NCBI GenBank assembly: GCA_041946825.1
Contig: JBHGBD010000002.1
Location: 248,001 to 312,000 of the forward strand
Length of the DNA: 64,000 nt
Origin: CAZTHM01 sp041946825
GTDB lineage: Bacteria; Acidobacteriota; Terriglobia; UBA7540
Direction: 5' to 3'
Position 1 is the stretch's first letter; each line of letters begins with the position of its first letter. Made by a program: the position numbers and the translations under genes. The notes under the pieces were generated by a model. The model was not told the origin of the DNA. It ran no database searches and saw only the letters and a list, made by a program, of their open reading frames with translations. Shown here piece after piece: positions 8,095-17,441 of the stretch.

Positions 8095-8811
8095 ATGCAG
8101 ACTCCTGTCGGCCAGGAAGTCGTGGAAACACGACCTCCCTACGAATACAAGGCCAGCCCCTACAGTAGTCATTCTCTGCTGCTTGCTCTGCTTCCGGCCC
8201 GGGGGCGCGGCAGTCGTATTTTGGACGTCGGGTGCGCTGGCGGATATCTGGCCGAGATCCTTGCTGACAGAGGGTTCGAAGTCATCGGCATTGACAGGCC
8301 GCAGGCAATCGCTGGCAGATCTAAAGGGAATGTTAACTATATGCCTGCCGACCTCGATTCCGGACTGCCGCACCTGCCGGGGACTTTTCAGTTCATCCTT
8401 TGCGCAGACATCCTCGAACACCTGCGCGAACCCTCAAGGCTTTTGCAGGAGATTCGCACTTATCTGGCTCCCGAAGGGAGGTTGCTTGCATCTCTCCCCA
8501 ACAGTGGCAACCTCTACTTTCGCCTCAACGTCCTTTGGGGAAGATTTCCCCGGCATGATCGCGGTCTCTTCGATCGAACTCATCTGCATTTCTACACGTG
8601 GGCGGGCTGGGTTGATCTATTCTCCGAGAACGGGTTCAGGATTGAGAATATCCAGCCTTCGGGAATTCCCTTAGGACTGGCCCTGCCACACTGGAAGGAC
8701 TTGTTGCTTGTTCGCTGGCTGGAGTCCGCAACCTACGCATTGGCCTGCGTGTGGAAGAAGCTCTTTGCTTACCAGTTTATAATTGTCGCTCGACCCGAGG
8801 CTGGCCGATGA
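8095..8811 (+). CDS. Class I SAM-dependent methyltransferase
   Basis: Protein of 238 residues with a Rossmann methyltransferase fold: motif I ILDVGCAGG (~42-50), the acidic residue after strand two in GIDRP (~65-69), and motif LCADILEHL with the His typical of the methyltransf_11/23 group. It overlaps the next gene, a GT2 glycosyltransferase, by four bases (ATGA), so the two are translationally coupled. The context suggests methylation of a lipid-linked sugar or another glycan precursor; the substrate is unknown. No Shine-Dalgarno sequence is visible before the ATG. Confidence 0.85.
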   Translation: MQTPVGQEVVETRPPYEYKASPYSSHSLLLALLPARGRGSRILDVGCAGGYLAEILADRGFEVIGIDRPQAIAGRSKGNVNYMPADLDSGLPHLPGTFQFILCADILEHLREPSRLLQEIRTYLAPEGRLLASLPNSGNLYFRLNVLWGRFPRHDRGLFDRTHLHFYTWAGWVDLFSENGFRIENIQPSGIPLGLALPHWKDLLLVRWLESATYALACVWKKLFAYQFIIVARPEAGR

Positions 8812-9599
8812 CCCGCCCGAAGCCCAAGGTTGTCGTCGTCATGCCGGCCTACAACGCCGCCAAGACTTTACACATGACCTACGCCGACCTCCCGGCCGGG
8901 GTCGCCGACTCGGTGATTCTAGTTGATGACCACAGCTCCGACGAAACGGTCCGAATCGCGCGTGCCCTGGGCCTGGAGTTATTTGTCCACACGCAGAATT
9001 ATGGATATGGCGGGAATCAGAAGACTTGTTACCGCGAAGCCTTGAGGGTCAATGCAGACATCGTCGTCATGCTCCACCCCGACTACCAGTACGACCCCAC
9101 TTTGCTCCCGCAAATCATTCGTCCCATCGCCGACGGTGAAGCCGACATCGTGCTCGGCTCGCGGCTGATGGGGGCCAATCCCATGAAGCAAGGGATGCCC
9201 TGGTGGAAGTACATTTCGAATCGTTTCCTTACCTGGCTGCAGAACGTAACCTTCGGACTGAAACTCTCGGAATACCACACCGGCTATCGCGCTTTCAGCC
9301 GAGATGCCCTGGAAGCCGTCAACTTTCAGATGAACTCCGATAATTTCATCTTCGATCAGGAGATCCTGGCCCAGGCCATCAGCTTGAAAATGCGCATCGC
9401 GGAGATCCCGGTGCCCACACGTTATTTCCCTGCCGCTTCATCCGCCTCTTTCCTCCAGAGTGTCGTCTATGGTCTGTCCATTCTTTGGCTGCTACTCCGA
9501 TATTCCCTCCACACCAGAAGCTTGCTGCGCCAGAGGCAGTTTGAAAGTCTGCAGCGGCGATACCGGGCCATTGAAAGGACCCCTACAATGAAATCCTGA
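8808..9599 (+). CDS. Family 2 glycosyltransferase (DPM1-like)
   Basis: GT-A-fold inverting glycosyltransferase of 263 residues. The nucleotide-binding start VVVMPAYNAAKTL, the acidic pair DDHSSDET and the DXD-like HPDYQYDP are intact, and VLGSRLMG and EYHTGYRAFS are typical of enzymes that put a sugar on polyprenyl phosphate. A hydrophobic stretch near the C-terminus (VVYGLSILWLLLRYSL) may associate with the membrane. The start is the ATG that overlaps the methyltransferase stop. It may make the polyprenyl-sugar donor used by the GT-C-like membrane enzymes that follow; that role is inferred. Confidence 0.85.
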   Translation: MTRPKPKVVVVMPAYNAAKTLHMTYADLPAGVADSVILVDDHSSDETVRIARALGLELFVHTQNYGYGGNQKTCYREALRVNADIVVMLHPDYQYDPTLLPQIIRPIADGEADIVLGSRLMGANPMKQGMPWWKYISNRFLTWLQNVTFGLKLSEYHTGYRAFSRDALEAVNFQMNSDNFIFDQEILAQAISLKMRIAEIPVPTRYFPAASSASFLQSVVYGLSILWLLLRYSLHTRSLLRQRQFESLQRRYRAIERTPTMKS

Positions 9600-9735
9600 A
9601 AAGCCAGCAAGAATCCACAGCAGAGTTGGTAACAGCAACCATCAGCCTGGTTGCAATCCGCTGGAGTTTAAGGTGTAATCTCGCCGCTGGCGGGTGGGAA
9701 ATGCCCTGACCTTGAAGCGGTTACATGTGGAGAGC

Positions 9736-11001
9736 ATGCTGCAAATTCGTAGAATCTTTCCGCGGCCGGATGCACGGTACTTGCTCGTCATGTTGGCCGC
9801 CCTCGCTTTCGCTGTCAAGGTTTTCCTTGCCCTCCACACATTGGGTTCCTTCGACACCCTCACCTGGCAGCGCGACCTCGACCTAATCCACGCCCAAGGC
9901 GTTCCAGCGCTCTATCGCGAAGGAATCTCCTATTTTTCGCCGGAAGGCCGCCTGCTTATCGAGCAGCCATTCATTCATCCGCCATTCGTTATTCATCTCC
10001 TGCGTGTCTGGGAGTTTCTGTCGAATTCCACCAGTTTTCCGATACAGTTTTGGATAAGACTCACCTGTGCACTGGCTGACGGCTGCAGCCTGCTACTGCT
10101 CGCCGGCATCCTCCGACAGTCAGGTGTTGGCAGAGTTCTTTCGCGGCTCTGCGTCTTCGCAATTTGCCCAGCGGCGATCTTGATTTCAGGCTTCCACGGG
10201 AATACAGACCCGATCATGATGATGTTTGTTCTGGCTTCAATTTACCTGATCGAATGCCGCCGCGCACCGTGGGCCGCAGGCGTTCCCCTCGGAATGGCGC
10301 TGAACATCAAGCTCGCCGCAGTGCTTTTCATGCCAGCGATATTCCTGGGGATTTCGGGCTTTCGCAAGAAGTTGGAGTTGGGAACCATTGCAGCCGTCAC
10401 CATGCTTGCCGGTTCAATACCGTATATCTTCCAGGAGCCGCGCCTGATTCTGACTCGACTGGGAGAGTACAAAAGCCAATTCGGCACCTGGGGGATTGGA
10501 CGGCTTTGCTCGGCTTTCGGCCACGGCGACTCACTCAATTTGGAGTGCGAAGCCTACCGGCTGTACGGGGGGTACTCCGTTTTGCTTCTGATCACAGTTT
10601 TGACGATCTGGAAATCGAAGCGAAGGAGCAAGGCGCCGCTATTCGAGCACTGCGGCCTTGCTGCGTTCATCTTTCTCGCGCTGACTCCGGGTTTTGGCGT
10701 CCAGTACCTCGCGTGGTCGATCCCCTTCGCCGCATTACTCACCGGTTGGCCTGCCGCGCTCTACCATATCGTGACAGGAGGATTCTTGGCGGCGTACTAC
10801 TACCGAGTCACTCACGCGTGGCCCGCGTATTTGGCGAGCACTTTCGATCAGCCCGCCTGGTACGGCCACGTCCTCTATCTGGGGTTCTTGTGCTGGATCG
10901 TGATATGCGTAAATGCTTTTGTTCTTGTAAAGCCCGCCTCGCACGGTCCGGATGTAGTGCGTGTCGATCAGAATTCGACCAGCAGGTCGGCCAAGGCTTA
11001 A
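9736..11001 (+). CDS. GT-C-like polytopic membrane glycosyltransferase (GT87/mannosyltransferase type)
   Basis: Hydrophobic protein of about 421 residues with roughly ten membrane segments. The first periplasmic loop holds an acidic DTLTWQRDLDLI segment, and SGFHGNTDPIMMMFVLAS resembles the conserved His-Gly-Asn...Asp loop of polyprenyl-phosphate-sugar-dependent transferases. LGMALNIKLAAVLFMPA is also typical. I chose the ATG at 9736, with GGAGAG just upstream, over a GTG at 9694. It follows the GT2 gene by 136 bp and converges with the gene at 11024. Acceptor and donor cannot be told. Confidence 0.68.
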   Translation: MLQIRRIFPRPDARYLLVMLAALAFAVKVFLALHTLGSFDTLTWQRDLDLIHAQGVPALYREGISYFSPEGRLLIEQPFIHPPFVIHLLRVWEFLSNSTSFPIQFWIRLTCALADGCSLLLLAGILRQSGVGRVLSRLCVFAICPAAILISGFHGNTDPIMMMFVLASIYLIECRRAPWAAGVPLGMALNIKLAAVLFMPAIFLGISGFRKKLELGTIAAVTMLAGSIPYIFQEPRLILTRLGEYKSQFGTWGIGRLCSAFGHGDSLNLECEAYRLYGGYSVLLLITVLTIWKSKRRSKAPLFEHCGLAAFIFLALTPGFGVQYLAWSIPFAALLTGWPAALYHIVTGGFLAAYYYRVTHAWPAYLASTFDQPAWYGHVLYLGFLCWIVICVNAFVLVKPASHGPDVVRVDQNSTSRSAKA

Positions 11002-11023
11002 CCAACCTAGACTTTCTCTTCCG

Positions 11024-12742
11024 CTATTCTTTGGGTGGGGTCGGGTACGGCACAAACCTCACCGGCTTCTCGTCAGGTTCTACCAGCCAGACCTGACGGT
11101 CCCGGAAGTAGTCAACCAGTTCTTTGTTCTTTTCAGCGCCCATGTCACGAGCCCAAACGACCTTGGAATGGTCAATTTCCGCTTGATTGTAAACCCATTC
11201 AACTGCAAGCGGGTCGTGCGCTCCGCCGCCGCGGAAACGCTCATAATGTGTATAGCGAACGAGCACCAACTGCTTCCCAGGCACGGTTTGGAGTTGCGCC
11301 AGAAGACGGGCCCGCGGCAGCCCGCGTGGACTCCCCGTCATGCGTGCCCACCAAGGTCCGGCTTGTGCTGAGGGCAGACCTAACCCAATCGCGAGCAAGC
11401 GAATCGTCATCGACAGAAAACAGATGAGCGGCACAGCACGGACAAGGAACCGTCCGCTTGGCATGCCAAACCACTTCCAATGCCGCAAGTGACGCATCGC
11501 CTGCAAAAGCAGCGCAAAATTGACTGCGACCAGCGGAGCCGCGTAATGGGGATTGAAGAAGACCTCCAGAGCCAGCCCGGCCAGTGTCACCCCAAAAACC
11601 CAGACCAGCCGGCGCACTCGACGATCCTTAAGAGCCCGCGGCAGCAGGACGAACGGCAAGCTCAAAATCGGCCCGAAATAGAAACCCCAGAACAGAATTG
11701 CTCCTACCACCTTGATCTCCAGCAAACCGCTCGCATGGCGAGTGTCCCGATACCACGCCAGTTCGAAATTCGTGTAGAAATCACGCATGACCGCATGGTG
11801 ATAGGCGGGCTCCGGGCTGGCCGACTGCCAGAGGAAGACGGGCGCCATCGCGTAGGTTTCGCGGTCGACTTGGTACGGCATCTTGAAGGGGTTACCGGTG
11901 ATCCTCCAGAAGTAATAGCACATCATCCCGCCGACGACGATGAGCACGACCGCGATCGGCAGAACCACGCGAACCAGCGAAACCTGAAGTAATGGCCGCT
12001 TCTTGCCAAGCATCCAAGCGAAAAGCATCACGGCCACGGGCAAGCTGAAAACCAGACCTTCATACGGGCGGCTATTGGCAAGAATCGCCAGACCCAGCGC
12101 CAGCACCAGTGAGAGGCCAACGCGCGGCCGGCGAATCAGCCGCGGCAACGCGCCCAACACCAGCGCGCCCCCCGTGGCCGCTGCCGCTCCTCCCCAGTAA
12201 CCGTTGACCCAATAGCCGAAGAGCGCAAAGCGTGCGACGGCCAGCAACCCTCCTAATAATGCCCAGCCGGGCGGCAACCAACCCTGTAGCATCCAACAAG
12301 TTGCCGCGCACATTGCGGCGATGCTCAGCGCCACGCCCGCCCAGGGAACTCCCGTCGCGAGTTGACCCGCCGCCAAAATCAGGCCCTGCATCGGTGGGTA
12401 CATCGACATGTAAACGGGATGAACGATAATATGGAAACTCTCGAAGTGAACCCACATCGGGTGCGGGGGATTGCAAATCCGCCCGTGGGCGAAGGTGTCG
12501 GCCGCCAGCAGATAGCTGAACTCGTCGTGGAAGTCCGGCTGCGGCACCGGTAAGATCGGCAGAGCGGCCAGGCGTAACCCGAGCGCCAGCAATCCCACCG
12601 CCAGCACCGCCAGTCCACGCCTGCGCGCCAACCCGCCCAGTGTCTTTTCGACCGCTTCAAACCATCGCGAGCCGATCGCTGGAGCGCGAAATGCCACCGT
12701 GATCGCTGCCAGCACCATCAGTATGTCAATCAGCCACCACAA
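11024..12742 (-). CDS. GT39/GT83-like polytopic membrane glycosyltransferase
   Basis: Membrane protein of about 572 residues with some ten to twelve hydrophobic segments. The first large loop contains PDFHDEFSYLLAADTFAHG, where the Asp-Glu pair sits where GT-C enzymes of the ArnT/PMT type bind the lipid donor, followed by MSMYPPMQGL. The C-terminal third is a soluble domain (VLVRYTHYERFRGGG onward). The frame opens at a TTG (12742) with GGAG close upstream; an internal ATG at 12718 is the alternative. It is the last gene of a minus-strand run that begins at 18934. Confidence 0.65.
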   Translation of the reverse strand: MWWLIDILMVLAAITVAFRAPAIGSRWFEAVEKTLGGLARRRGLAVLAVGLLALGLRLAALPILPVPQPDFHDEFSYLLAADTFAHGRICNPPHPMWVHFESFHIIVHPVYMSMYPPMQGLILAAGQLATGVPWAGVALSIAAMCAATCWMLQGWLPPGWALLGGLLAVARFALFGYWVNGYWGGAAAATGGALVLGALPRLIRRPRVGLSLVLALGLAILANSRPYEGLVFSLPVAVMLFAWMLGKKRPLLQVSLVRVVLPIAVVLIVVGGMMCYYFWRITGNPFKMPYQVDRETYAMAPVFLWQSASPEPAYHHAVMRDFYTNFELAWYRDTRHASGLLEIKVVGAILFWGFYFGPILSLPFVLLPRALKDRRVRRLVWVFGVTLAGLALEVFFNPHYAAPLVAVNFALLLQAMRHLRHWKWFGMPSGRFLVRAVPLICFLSMTIRLLAIGLGLPSAQAGPWWARMTGSPRGLPRARLLAQLQTVPGKQLVLVRYTHYERFRGGGAHDPLAVEWVYNQAEIDHSKVVWARDMGAEKNKELVDYFRDRQVWLVEPDEKPVRFVPYPTPPKE

Positions 12743-12773
12743 TCTCCGTCCCTCGTCGCTTCTTTATTGGCCG

Positions 12774-14345
12774 TCACTTGCCGCCCCGCCACGCTCCCGT
12801 ATCTTCCGAAGTGGCCGGAGCGACCGGCTGAACGTCGCTCCGCGGAACCCAAACATAGAACCGCGCTCGTTGTGCGAAGCGCTCCGGCACGGGCATCTCA
12901 AGCACTGCAAGCAGGCGGTATTCGGCTTGGATCGTCCGCCGCATTTCCGCAGTCAAATAGTTTTCAGTCCAATAGGTCTCCTTCTCCATTTGCAGGTCGA
13001 AGTCCAGCACGATTACCTTGAATTTATGCCGCACGAGTTGATCGACAATCTGGCGCTCATCGAGCGCCCCCGTGCGCGTAAGCCACGTGCGTTGATAGAT
13101 GTCCGCAATTGGAACGTCGAGGCCCGCGCGAATGAGATCTCCCGCATAGTAGCCGAGAGCGCGCGTCCCCGGCGGGAAATTGCCGCGTAGATATAACTGG
13201 ATGGCACGGTCGCGCTCAAAATCCCGCTGAGAGGGAGGTGGGGGCACGAAGAACTGTCCGGTGAATAGGGTGACCAGGAGCAGGACCGGCAGGTCTAGCA
13301 CGCTAGCCGATTCCCCAATCCTTCTGGCCAGCAGCGAGGCAAACAGGACGCTGATCGGGAAGATGCACTCCAGGAGATAATTGGCGTCACTCCCCTGCTT
13401 GCCCAAGGCGAGAATCGCGAACCCCACGGAGCAGGCGAGATAACAGGCCATGAACTTGTCGCGGTGGACGCGCAGGGATTCCGTCGCCACCAGGAGCGGA
13501 ACCAGGAAGACGATGGCGAAGCTGATCAACGCACCTTCAAACCGCGCCCACGAAAAGGGGACAAGGTTATAGTTGAAGAAGTGCAGAAAAAAATCCTGCC
13601 CGCGGAAGATCACGAATTGGAAGAAGGCTAACAACCCGCCCCCACCCGCAGCCATGAGGCCGGCGAAGGCTGCGGCCAGGCGGTAACGTTTCTCGAGAAG
13701 GAGGAAAAAGAAGACGGCGAGCGGCGCGGCCACAAACTGTTGCTTATAGAACAGGGAAAGGAGAAATAACGGGACACTCAACAGGAGTGTGGGAGTCTCC
13801 CGGAATCGATACGCTGCGATAACACCACCGAACGAAAGGAACAATGCGACACCGTCCGCTCGGGCCGCAATTCCATAAACGGAAACAAAGGCGTAAGAAA
13901 GAAAGCAAAGGGGCGCGCATGCGGCGGCGAGTTTGCACCCGCTGATGCGAAAGGCGAGCCATGCCGCAACGGCCGCACAACCCAGCACGGACAGCAAAGA
14001 GACCAGACGAAGCGGAAAGTAGGCAGGCTGTTCAGGATCGATCAACCTCGACCCAAGTAGGTAGTAGAGGGGCCCATAGATCATGGCGTCGAACCGCTCC
14101 GCCGAGGCAGGAGCATAAACGGGAATTCCCTGTCGAAGGTGCTGCATTTCCGCCAACCGCATCCCTTCGATCCCGCACCACTCGCCCGGATAGCGAAGGC
14201 GCGGCGGCCAGGTGGAAAGTTGCCAGGCAGCGAAGCCTCCCGCGATCACCAAGGCGGCCAGACAGGGCCATGTCCTGCCGTGCGCGGGGGTTGGAACTCT
14301 TTCGCTGCGACGGGCGGCGGACGGCGTGCTGAAAGGTTTTTTCAA
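12774..14345 (-). CDS. GT-C-like membrane protein, tandem paralogue 3 of 3
   Basis: About 523 residues, ten or more membrane segments. It shares with the next two genes a periplasmic N-terminal signature: YPGE, then IEGMRLAEM.HLRQGIPVYAP, ERFDA.IYGPLYYL and a DPEQPAYFPLRL segment. Each copy ends in a soluble domain with a GTRALGYYAGDLIRAGLDVPI-type segment and VLDFDLQ. The start is a TTG at 14345, which is weakly supported. The family resembles GT39-type transferases, but the exact Asp-Glu motif is not obvious, so the function is inferred from topology and neighbourhood. Confidence 0.6.
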   Translation of the reverse strand: MKKPFSTPSAARRSERVPTPAHGRTWPCLAALVIAGGFAAWQLSTWPPRLRYPGEWCGIEGMRLAEMQHLRQGIPVYAPASAERFDAMIYGPLYYLLGSRLIDPEQPAYFPLRLVSLLSVLGCAAVAAWLAFRISGCKLAAACAPLCFLSYAFVSVYGIAARADGVALFLSFGGVIAAYRFRETPTLLLSVPLFLLSLFYKQQFVAAPLAVFFFLLLEKRYRLAAAFAGLMAAGGGGLLAFFQFVIFRGQDFFLHFFNYNLVPFSWARFEGALISFAIVFLVPLLVATESLRVHRDKFMACYLACSVGFAILALGKQGSDANYLLECIFPISVLFASLLARRIGESASVLDLPVLLLVTLFTGQFFVPPPPSQRDFERDRAIQLYLRGNFPPGTRALGYYAGDLIRAGLDVPIADIYQRTWLTRTGALDERQIVDQLVRHKFKVIVLDFDLQMEKETYWTENYLTAEMRRTIQAEYRLLAVLEMPVPERFAQRARFYVWVPRSDVQPVAPATSEDTGAWRGGK

Positions 14346-14402
14346 CTCGAACCACCAAGCCCTTCGAACGACTGCATGCGCTTCCCTGAATAACGCTGCC
14401 CG

Positions 14403-15938
14403 TCAGCGCTTCGGCTCGACGCTAGATTGCGAAGCCTGTTCGCGGGGCACCAAGACGAAGAGTTGATCGTCGGGGAACATCCTCTCCGCCATCGGCAATT
14501 CCAGTACGGCCGCAAGCTCGTAGTCGGCCAGGACGGCTCGGGCCCAGGGTTTAGGAAACCGAAAGAGATTCACCTTGGGATTATCCTCTATTCGAATATC
14601 AAAGTTTAAAATTACACCCGCGAAGCGCCGTGACCGAAACTGCGATTGAAAATCCAACCCCGGAAGCCGGCCCGACATGAAGAGCTGCGCATACTGATAA
14701 AGGTCGGAAACGGGGACATCCAACCCGGCGCGCACGCAGTCGCCCACCAGGTAGGCGAGCACAGGCGTCCCAGGCGCGAAATGGCTGCGCAGGTACTCTT
14801 GCACCGCCCGGTCGCGCTCGAAGTCTTCGGCCCGCGGCGCGGGACGAGTAAGCCATTGGGCAAAGAAGAGCGCGATCGTCAGGAGCACCAGCAGTTCCGA
14901 CATGCGCTGCGAGTCCCCAATGCTTTTGCAGACCATTGCCGCGAAGAGGCTGCTCAAGATGAGCGCCAACTCCAAGTAGTAATTGCTGTCACTGCCTTCT
15001 TTGGCCAGCGTGAGAAGGCTCAGCACCGCGGCACTGAATAAATACACCTTGATCAAGCGACTGGGCGAATGCCGCAAGTACTCGAGCGAGACCAACAGCG
15101 GCACAAGGAACATCAGCAGCACAACCCCAATCCCGAGCAAGAAAAGCTTCCACGAAAATGGGATGAGGTTGTAAACGAAGAAATGGCGGAAAAACGCCTG
15201 GCCGGGGAACACGACAAACTGGAAGACCGCCAGCATCCCCAGTCCGCCCAGAGCCAGCGCGGCGGCGAACCCGGCGGCGCGGCGATACCGTTTTTCCCAC
15301 AGGAGAAACAACAGAATCGCCACCGAACCCGCGACGAATTGCTGCTTATAGAAGAAGCCCATGAGAATGAAGGGGACGGAAAGCCAGAAGCTCGCCCGGT
15401 TCTGAAACCGAAAGGCGATGAGGAAGCCTCCGAAACTCAGAAGCAATGCGACCAAATCCGACCGAGCGGAAAGGCCGTGGGCAGTGACGAATCCATAGGA
15501 AAGATAAATCAGCGGTGCCAGGAGGACGGCAAGGCGGCTCCCCGTCAACCAGAACGCCAGCAATCCCGCGCCAGCGGCGCACGCGAGCGTCGCCAGCAAC
15601 GACAGAAAACGAAGCGGGAAAAACGCGGGCCGTTCGGGATCGATCAGCCGGCTGCCTACCAGGTAGTACGCCGGGCCGTAAATGGAGGCATCGAAGCGCT
15701 CCGGCGAGGCGGGGGCGTAGATCGGCACGCCCTGGCGGACGTGCAGCATCTCCGCCAGGCGCATCCCTTCGATAAAGTTCTGCTCGCCGGGATAGCCGAT
15801 CCGGGCCGGCCAGGACGAAATTTGGCGGGCAGCGAAACCTGCCGCCAGCAGCAAGGCCACCCCCGCCAGCAGCCACGCCTTCCGGCTCGTTGTCGTCGAT
15901 TGCAGGACCGCAGGTTGCGACAGAGGATTGGAGGTCAT
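14403..15938 (-). CDS. GT-C-like membrane protein, tandem paralogue 2 of 3
   Basis: Protein of 511 residues from a clear ATG at 15938. It has the same architecture as its two neighbours: N-terminal anchor, the loop with IEGMRLAEMLHVRQG and ERFDASIYGPAYYL, DPERPAFFPLRFLSLLA, a hydrophobic core of about ten segments and a soluble C-terminal domain with GTPVLAYLVGDCVRAGLDVPV. It begins 6 bp after paralogue 1 and is 57 bp from paralogue 3, consistent with one transcript. The triplication points to related acceptors or sugars being handled by each copy. Function is inferred only. Confidence 0.62.
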   Translation of the reverse strand: MTSNPLSQPAVLQSTTTSRKAWLLAGVALLLAAGFAARQISSWPARIGYPGEQNFIEGMRLAEMLHVRQGVPIYAPASPERFDASIYGPAYYLVGSRLIDPERPAFFPLRFLSLLATLACAAGAGLLAFWLTGSRLAVLLAPLIYLSYGFVTAHGLSARSDLVALLLSFGGFLIAFRFQNRASFWLSVPFILMGFFYKQQFVAGSVAILLFLLWEKRYRRAAGFAAALALGGLGMLAVFQFVVFPGQAFFRHFFVYNLIPFSWKLFLLGIGVVLLMFLVPLLVSLEYLRHSPSRLIKVYLFSAAVLSLLTLAKEGSDSNYYLELALILSSLFAAMVCKSIGDSQRMSELLVLLTIALFFAQWLTRPAPRAEDFERDRAVQEYLRSHFAPGTPVLAYLVGDCVRAGLDVPVSDLYQYAQLFMSGRLPGLDFQSQFRSRRFAGVILNFDIRIEDNPKVNLFRFPKPWARAVLADYELAAVLELPMAERMFPDDQLFVLVPREQASQSSVEPKR

Positions 15939-15944
15939 GGCTGA

Positions 15945-17441
15945 TTAATGGGAACGCGGCACCCAGACATGGAATCGGTCGTCATCGAAAACCTTCTCAA
16001 CTTCGGGCATGTCGAGCGAGCCCACCTCTTCATACTTCTGGAGGATAACCGAAGCCCAAGATTCCGGAAAGCCGGACACACTGATTTTAGGATTATTCGA
16101 GACGGTTATATCGAAGTTAAGTACAACGGCGGGATAGCGCTGAGCTTGCAACCGCGCTTCCTCTTCACTCAGGGCGAACTTCCTGATTTGAACCAGGTAC
16201 AAATACTGGTCGAGGTCCGAGATGGGAAGATCCAGGCCAGCGCGAACCACGTCTCCGGCGTAGCGGGTCAGCACGGGGGTACCGGGCCGAAATCGTCGAC
16301 GGAGGAATTCCTGGATTCGCTGATCGCGCGCGAGATCTTTCTGCCGCGGGCCAGGAGGCACGAAGAAATGGGCCACGAGAGAGCTGATGACGAGGAGAAC
16401 GATCACCTCCGCCGGGCGATTCCCCGCTTCGATCCTTTCGCCGACGAGAGCGGCGACCACCACGCACAGGACCAGGACAAATTCGAACCAGTAATGCGCG
16501 TCACTGCCCGCTTTGGCGGTCCCTAACAGTCCGAGGACCCCAGAGCAGCCGAGATAACAGCCGAGCAGCGAATTCCGGTGGACGCGCAGGAACTCCAGCC
16601 CCATCAGGGTGGGAATCAACAGCACCAGCCCGAAGAACAAGAGCCCGGCGTGGGTAAAATGCAGCCACGATAAGGGGACCACATTGTAGAGAAAAAAATG
16701 CAGAAGGAAGTCTTGTCCGCGGAAGACGACGAACTGAAAGACTCCCACCAGTGCCACCACCGTGGCGGACATCAGCGCGATGAACTGGGCAGCGTCGCGA
16801 ACTCGCCGTTGCAGCAAGAGCCAGAGGGCAACGGCAACTGGTCCGGCCACATACTGCTGCTTATAGAAGAAGGCCGCGAGCATCAGAGGAACCGACAGGA
16901 AGATCGCTCGACTGTGCCGGAACTTATACGCCACCAGGAAGCCGCCCAAGGCCATCAGCACCGCGAGGCTGTCCGCGCGCGCCGAAGCGCCGAGCCGCAC
17001 AACAAAACCGTAACTCAGGAAAAGCAGGGGCGCGAGAACCACCGCGAGCCAGCTTCTCCCGAGCCTATACGTCAGGAGCCCGCATCCCGCGGCGCAGCCC
17101 AAGGTGGCTAAAACAGAAACCAGGCGGAGCGGGAAGAACGCTGGTTGAGCGGGATCGACAATCCTGCTTCCAAATAGATAATATAAAGGACCATATATCG
17201 AGGCATCAAACCTTTTGGCCGCCGGGCCGGCGTAGATGGGGATTCCCTGACGGAGATGGACCATCTCCACTAAGCGCATGCCTTCGATGTCGGTGTGCTC
17301 ACCTGGGTAGCGCAGTTTGCCGGGCCAGGATTGGATATTCCATCCCGCTGCTCCGAGCGTGAGGGCAATGGCGAGGATACCGAGCCCGGCCTTCTTCCGG
17401 TCCGCCGTCCCAGCGAAAACTGCTGCGGCCACCTCGCTCAT
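15945..17441 (-). CDS. GT-C-like membrane protein, tandem paralogue 1 of 3
   Basis: Protein of 498 residues. The frame extends to 17753, but that extension would lie inside the upstream gene and lacks hydrophobic or conserved character; the ATG at 17441 overlaps the upstream stop as ATGA and gives an N-terminus matching the paralogues. It shows YPGEHTDIEGMRLVEMVHL, ERFDA-type KRFDASIYGPLYYL and DPAQPAFFPLRLVSVLA, then about ten membrane segments and the C-terminal domain with GTPVLTRYAGDVVRAGLDL. It is translationally coupled to the gene before it. Confidence 0.64.
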   Translation of the reverse strand: MSEVAAAVFAGTADRKKAGLGILAIALTLGAAGWNIQSWPGKLRYPGEHTDIEGMRLVEMVHLRQGIPIYAGPAAKRFDASIYGPLYYLFGSRIVDPAQPAFFPLRLVSVLATLGCAAGCGLLTYRLGRSWLAVVLAPLLFLSYGFVVRLGASARADSLAVLMALGGFLVAYKFRHSRAIFLSVPLMLAAFFYKQQYVAGPVAVALWLLLQRRVRDAAQFIALMSATVVALVGVFQFVVFRGQDFLLHFFLYNVVPLSWLHFTHAGLLFFGLVLLIPTLMGLEFLRVHRNSLLGCYLGCSGVLGLLGTAKAGSDAHYWFEFVLVLCVVVAALVGERIEAGNRPAEVIVLLVISSLVAHFFVPPGPRQKDLARDQRIQEFLRRRFRPGTPVLTRYAGDVVRAGLDLPISDLDQYLYLVQIRKFALSEEEARLQAQRYPAVVLNFDITVSNNPKISVSGFPESWASVILQKYEEVGSLDMPEVEKVFDDDRFHVWVPRSH

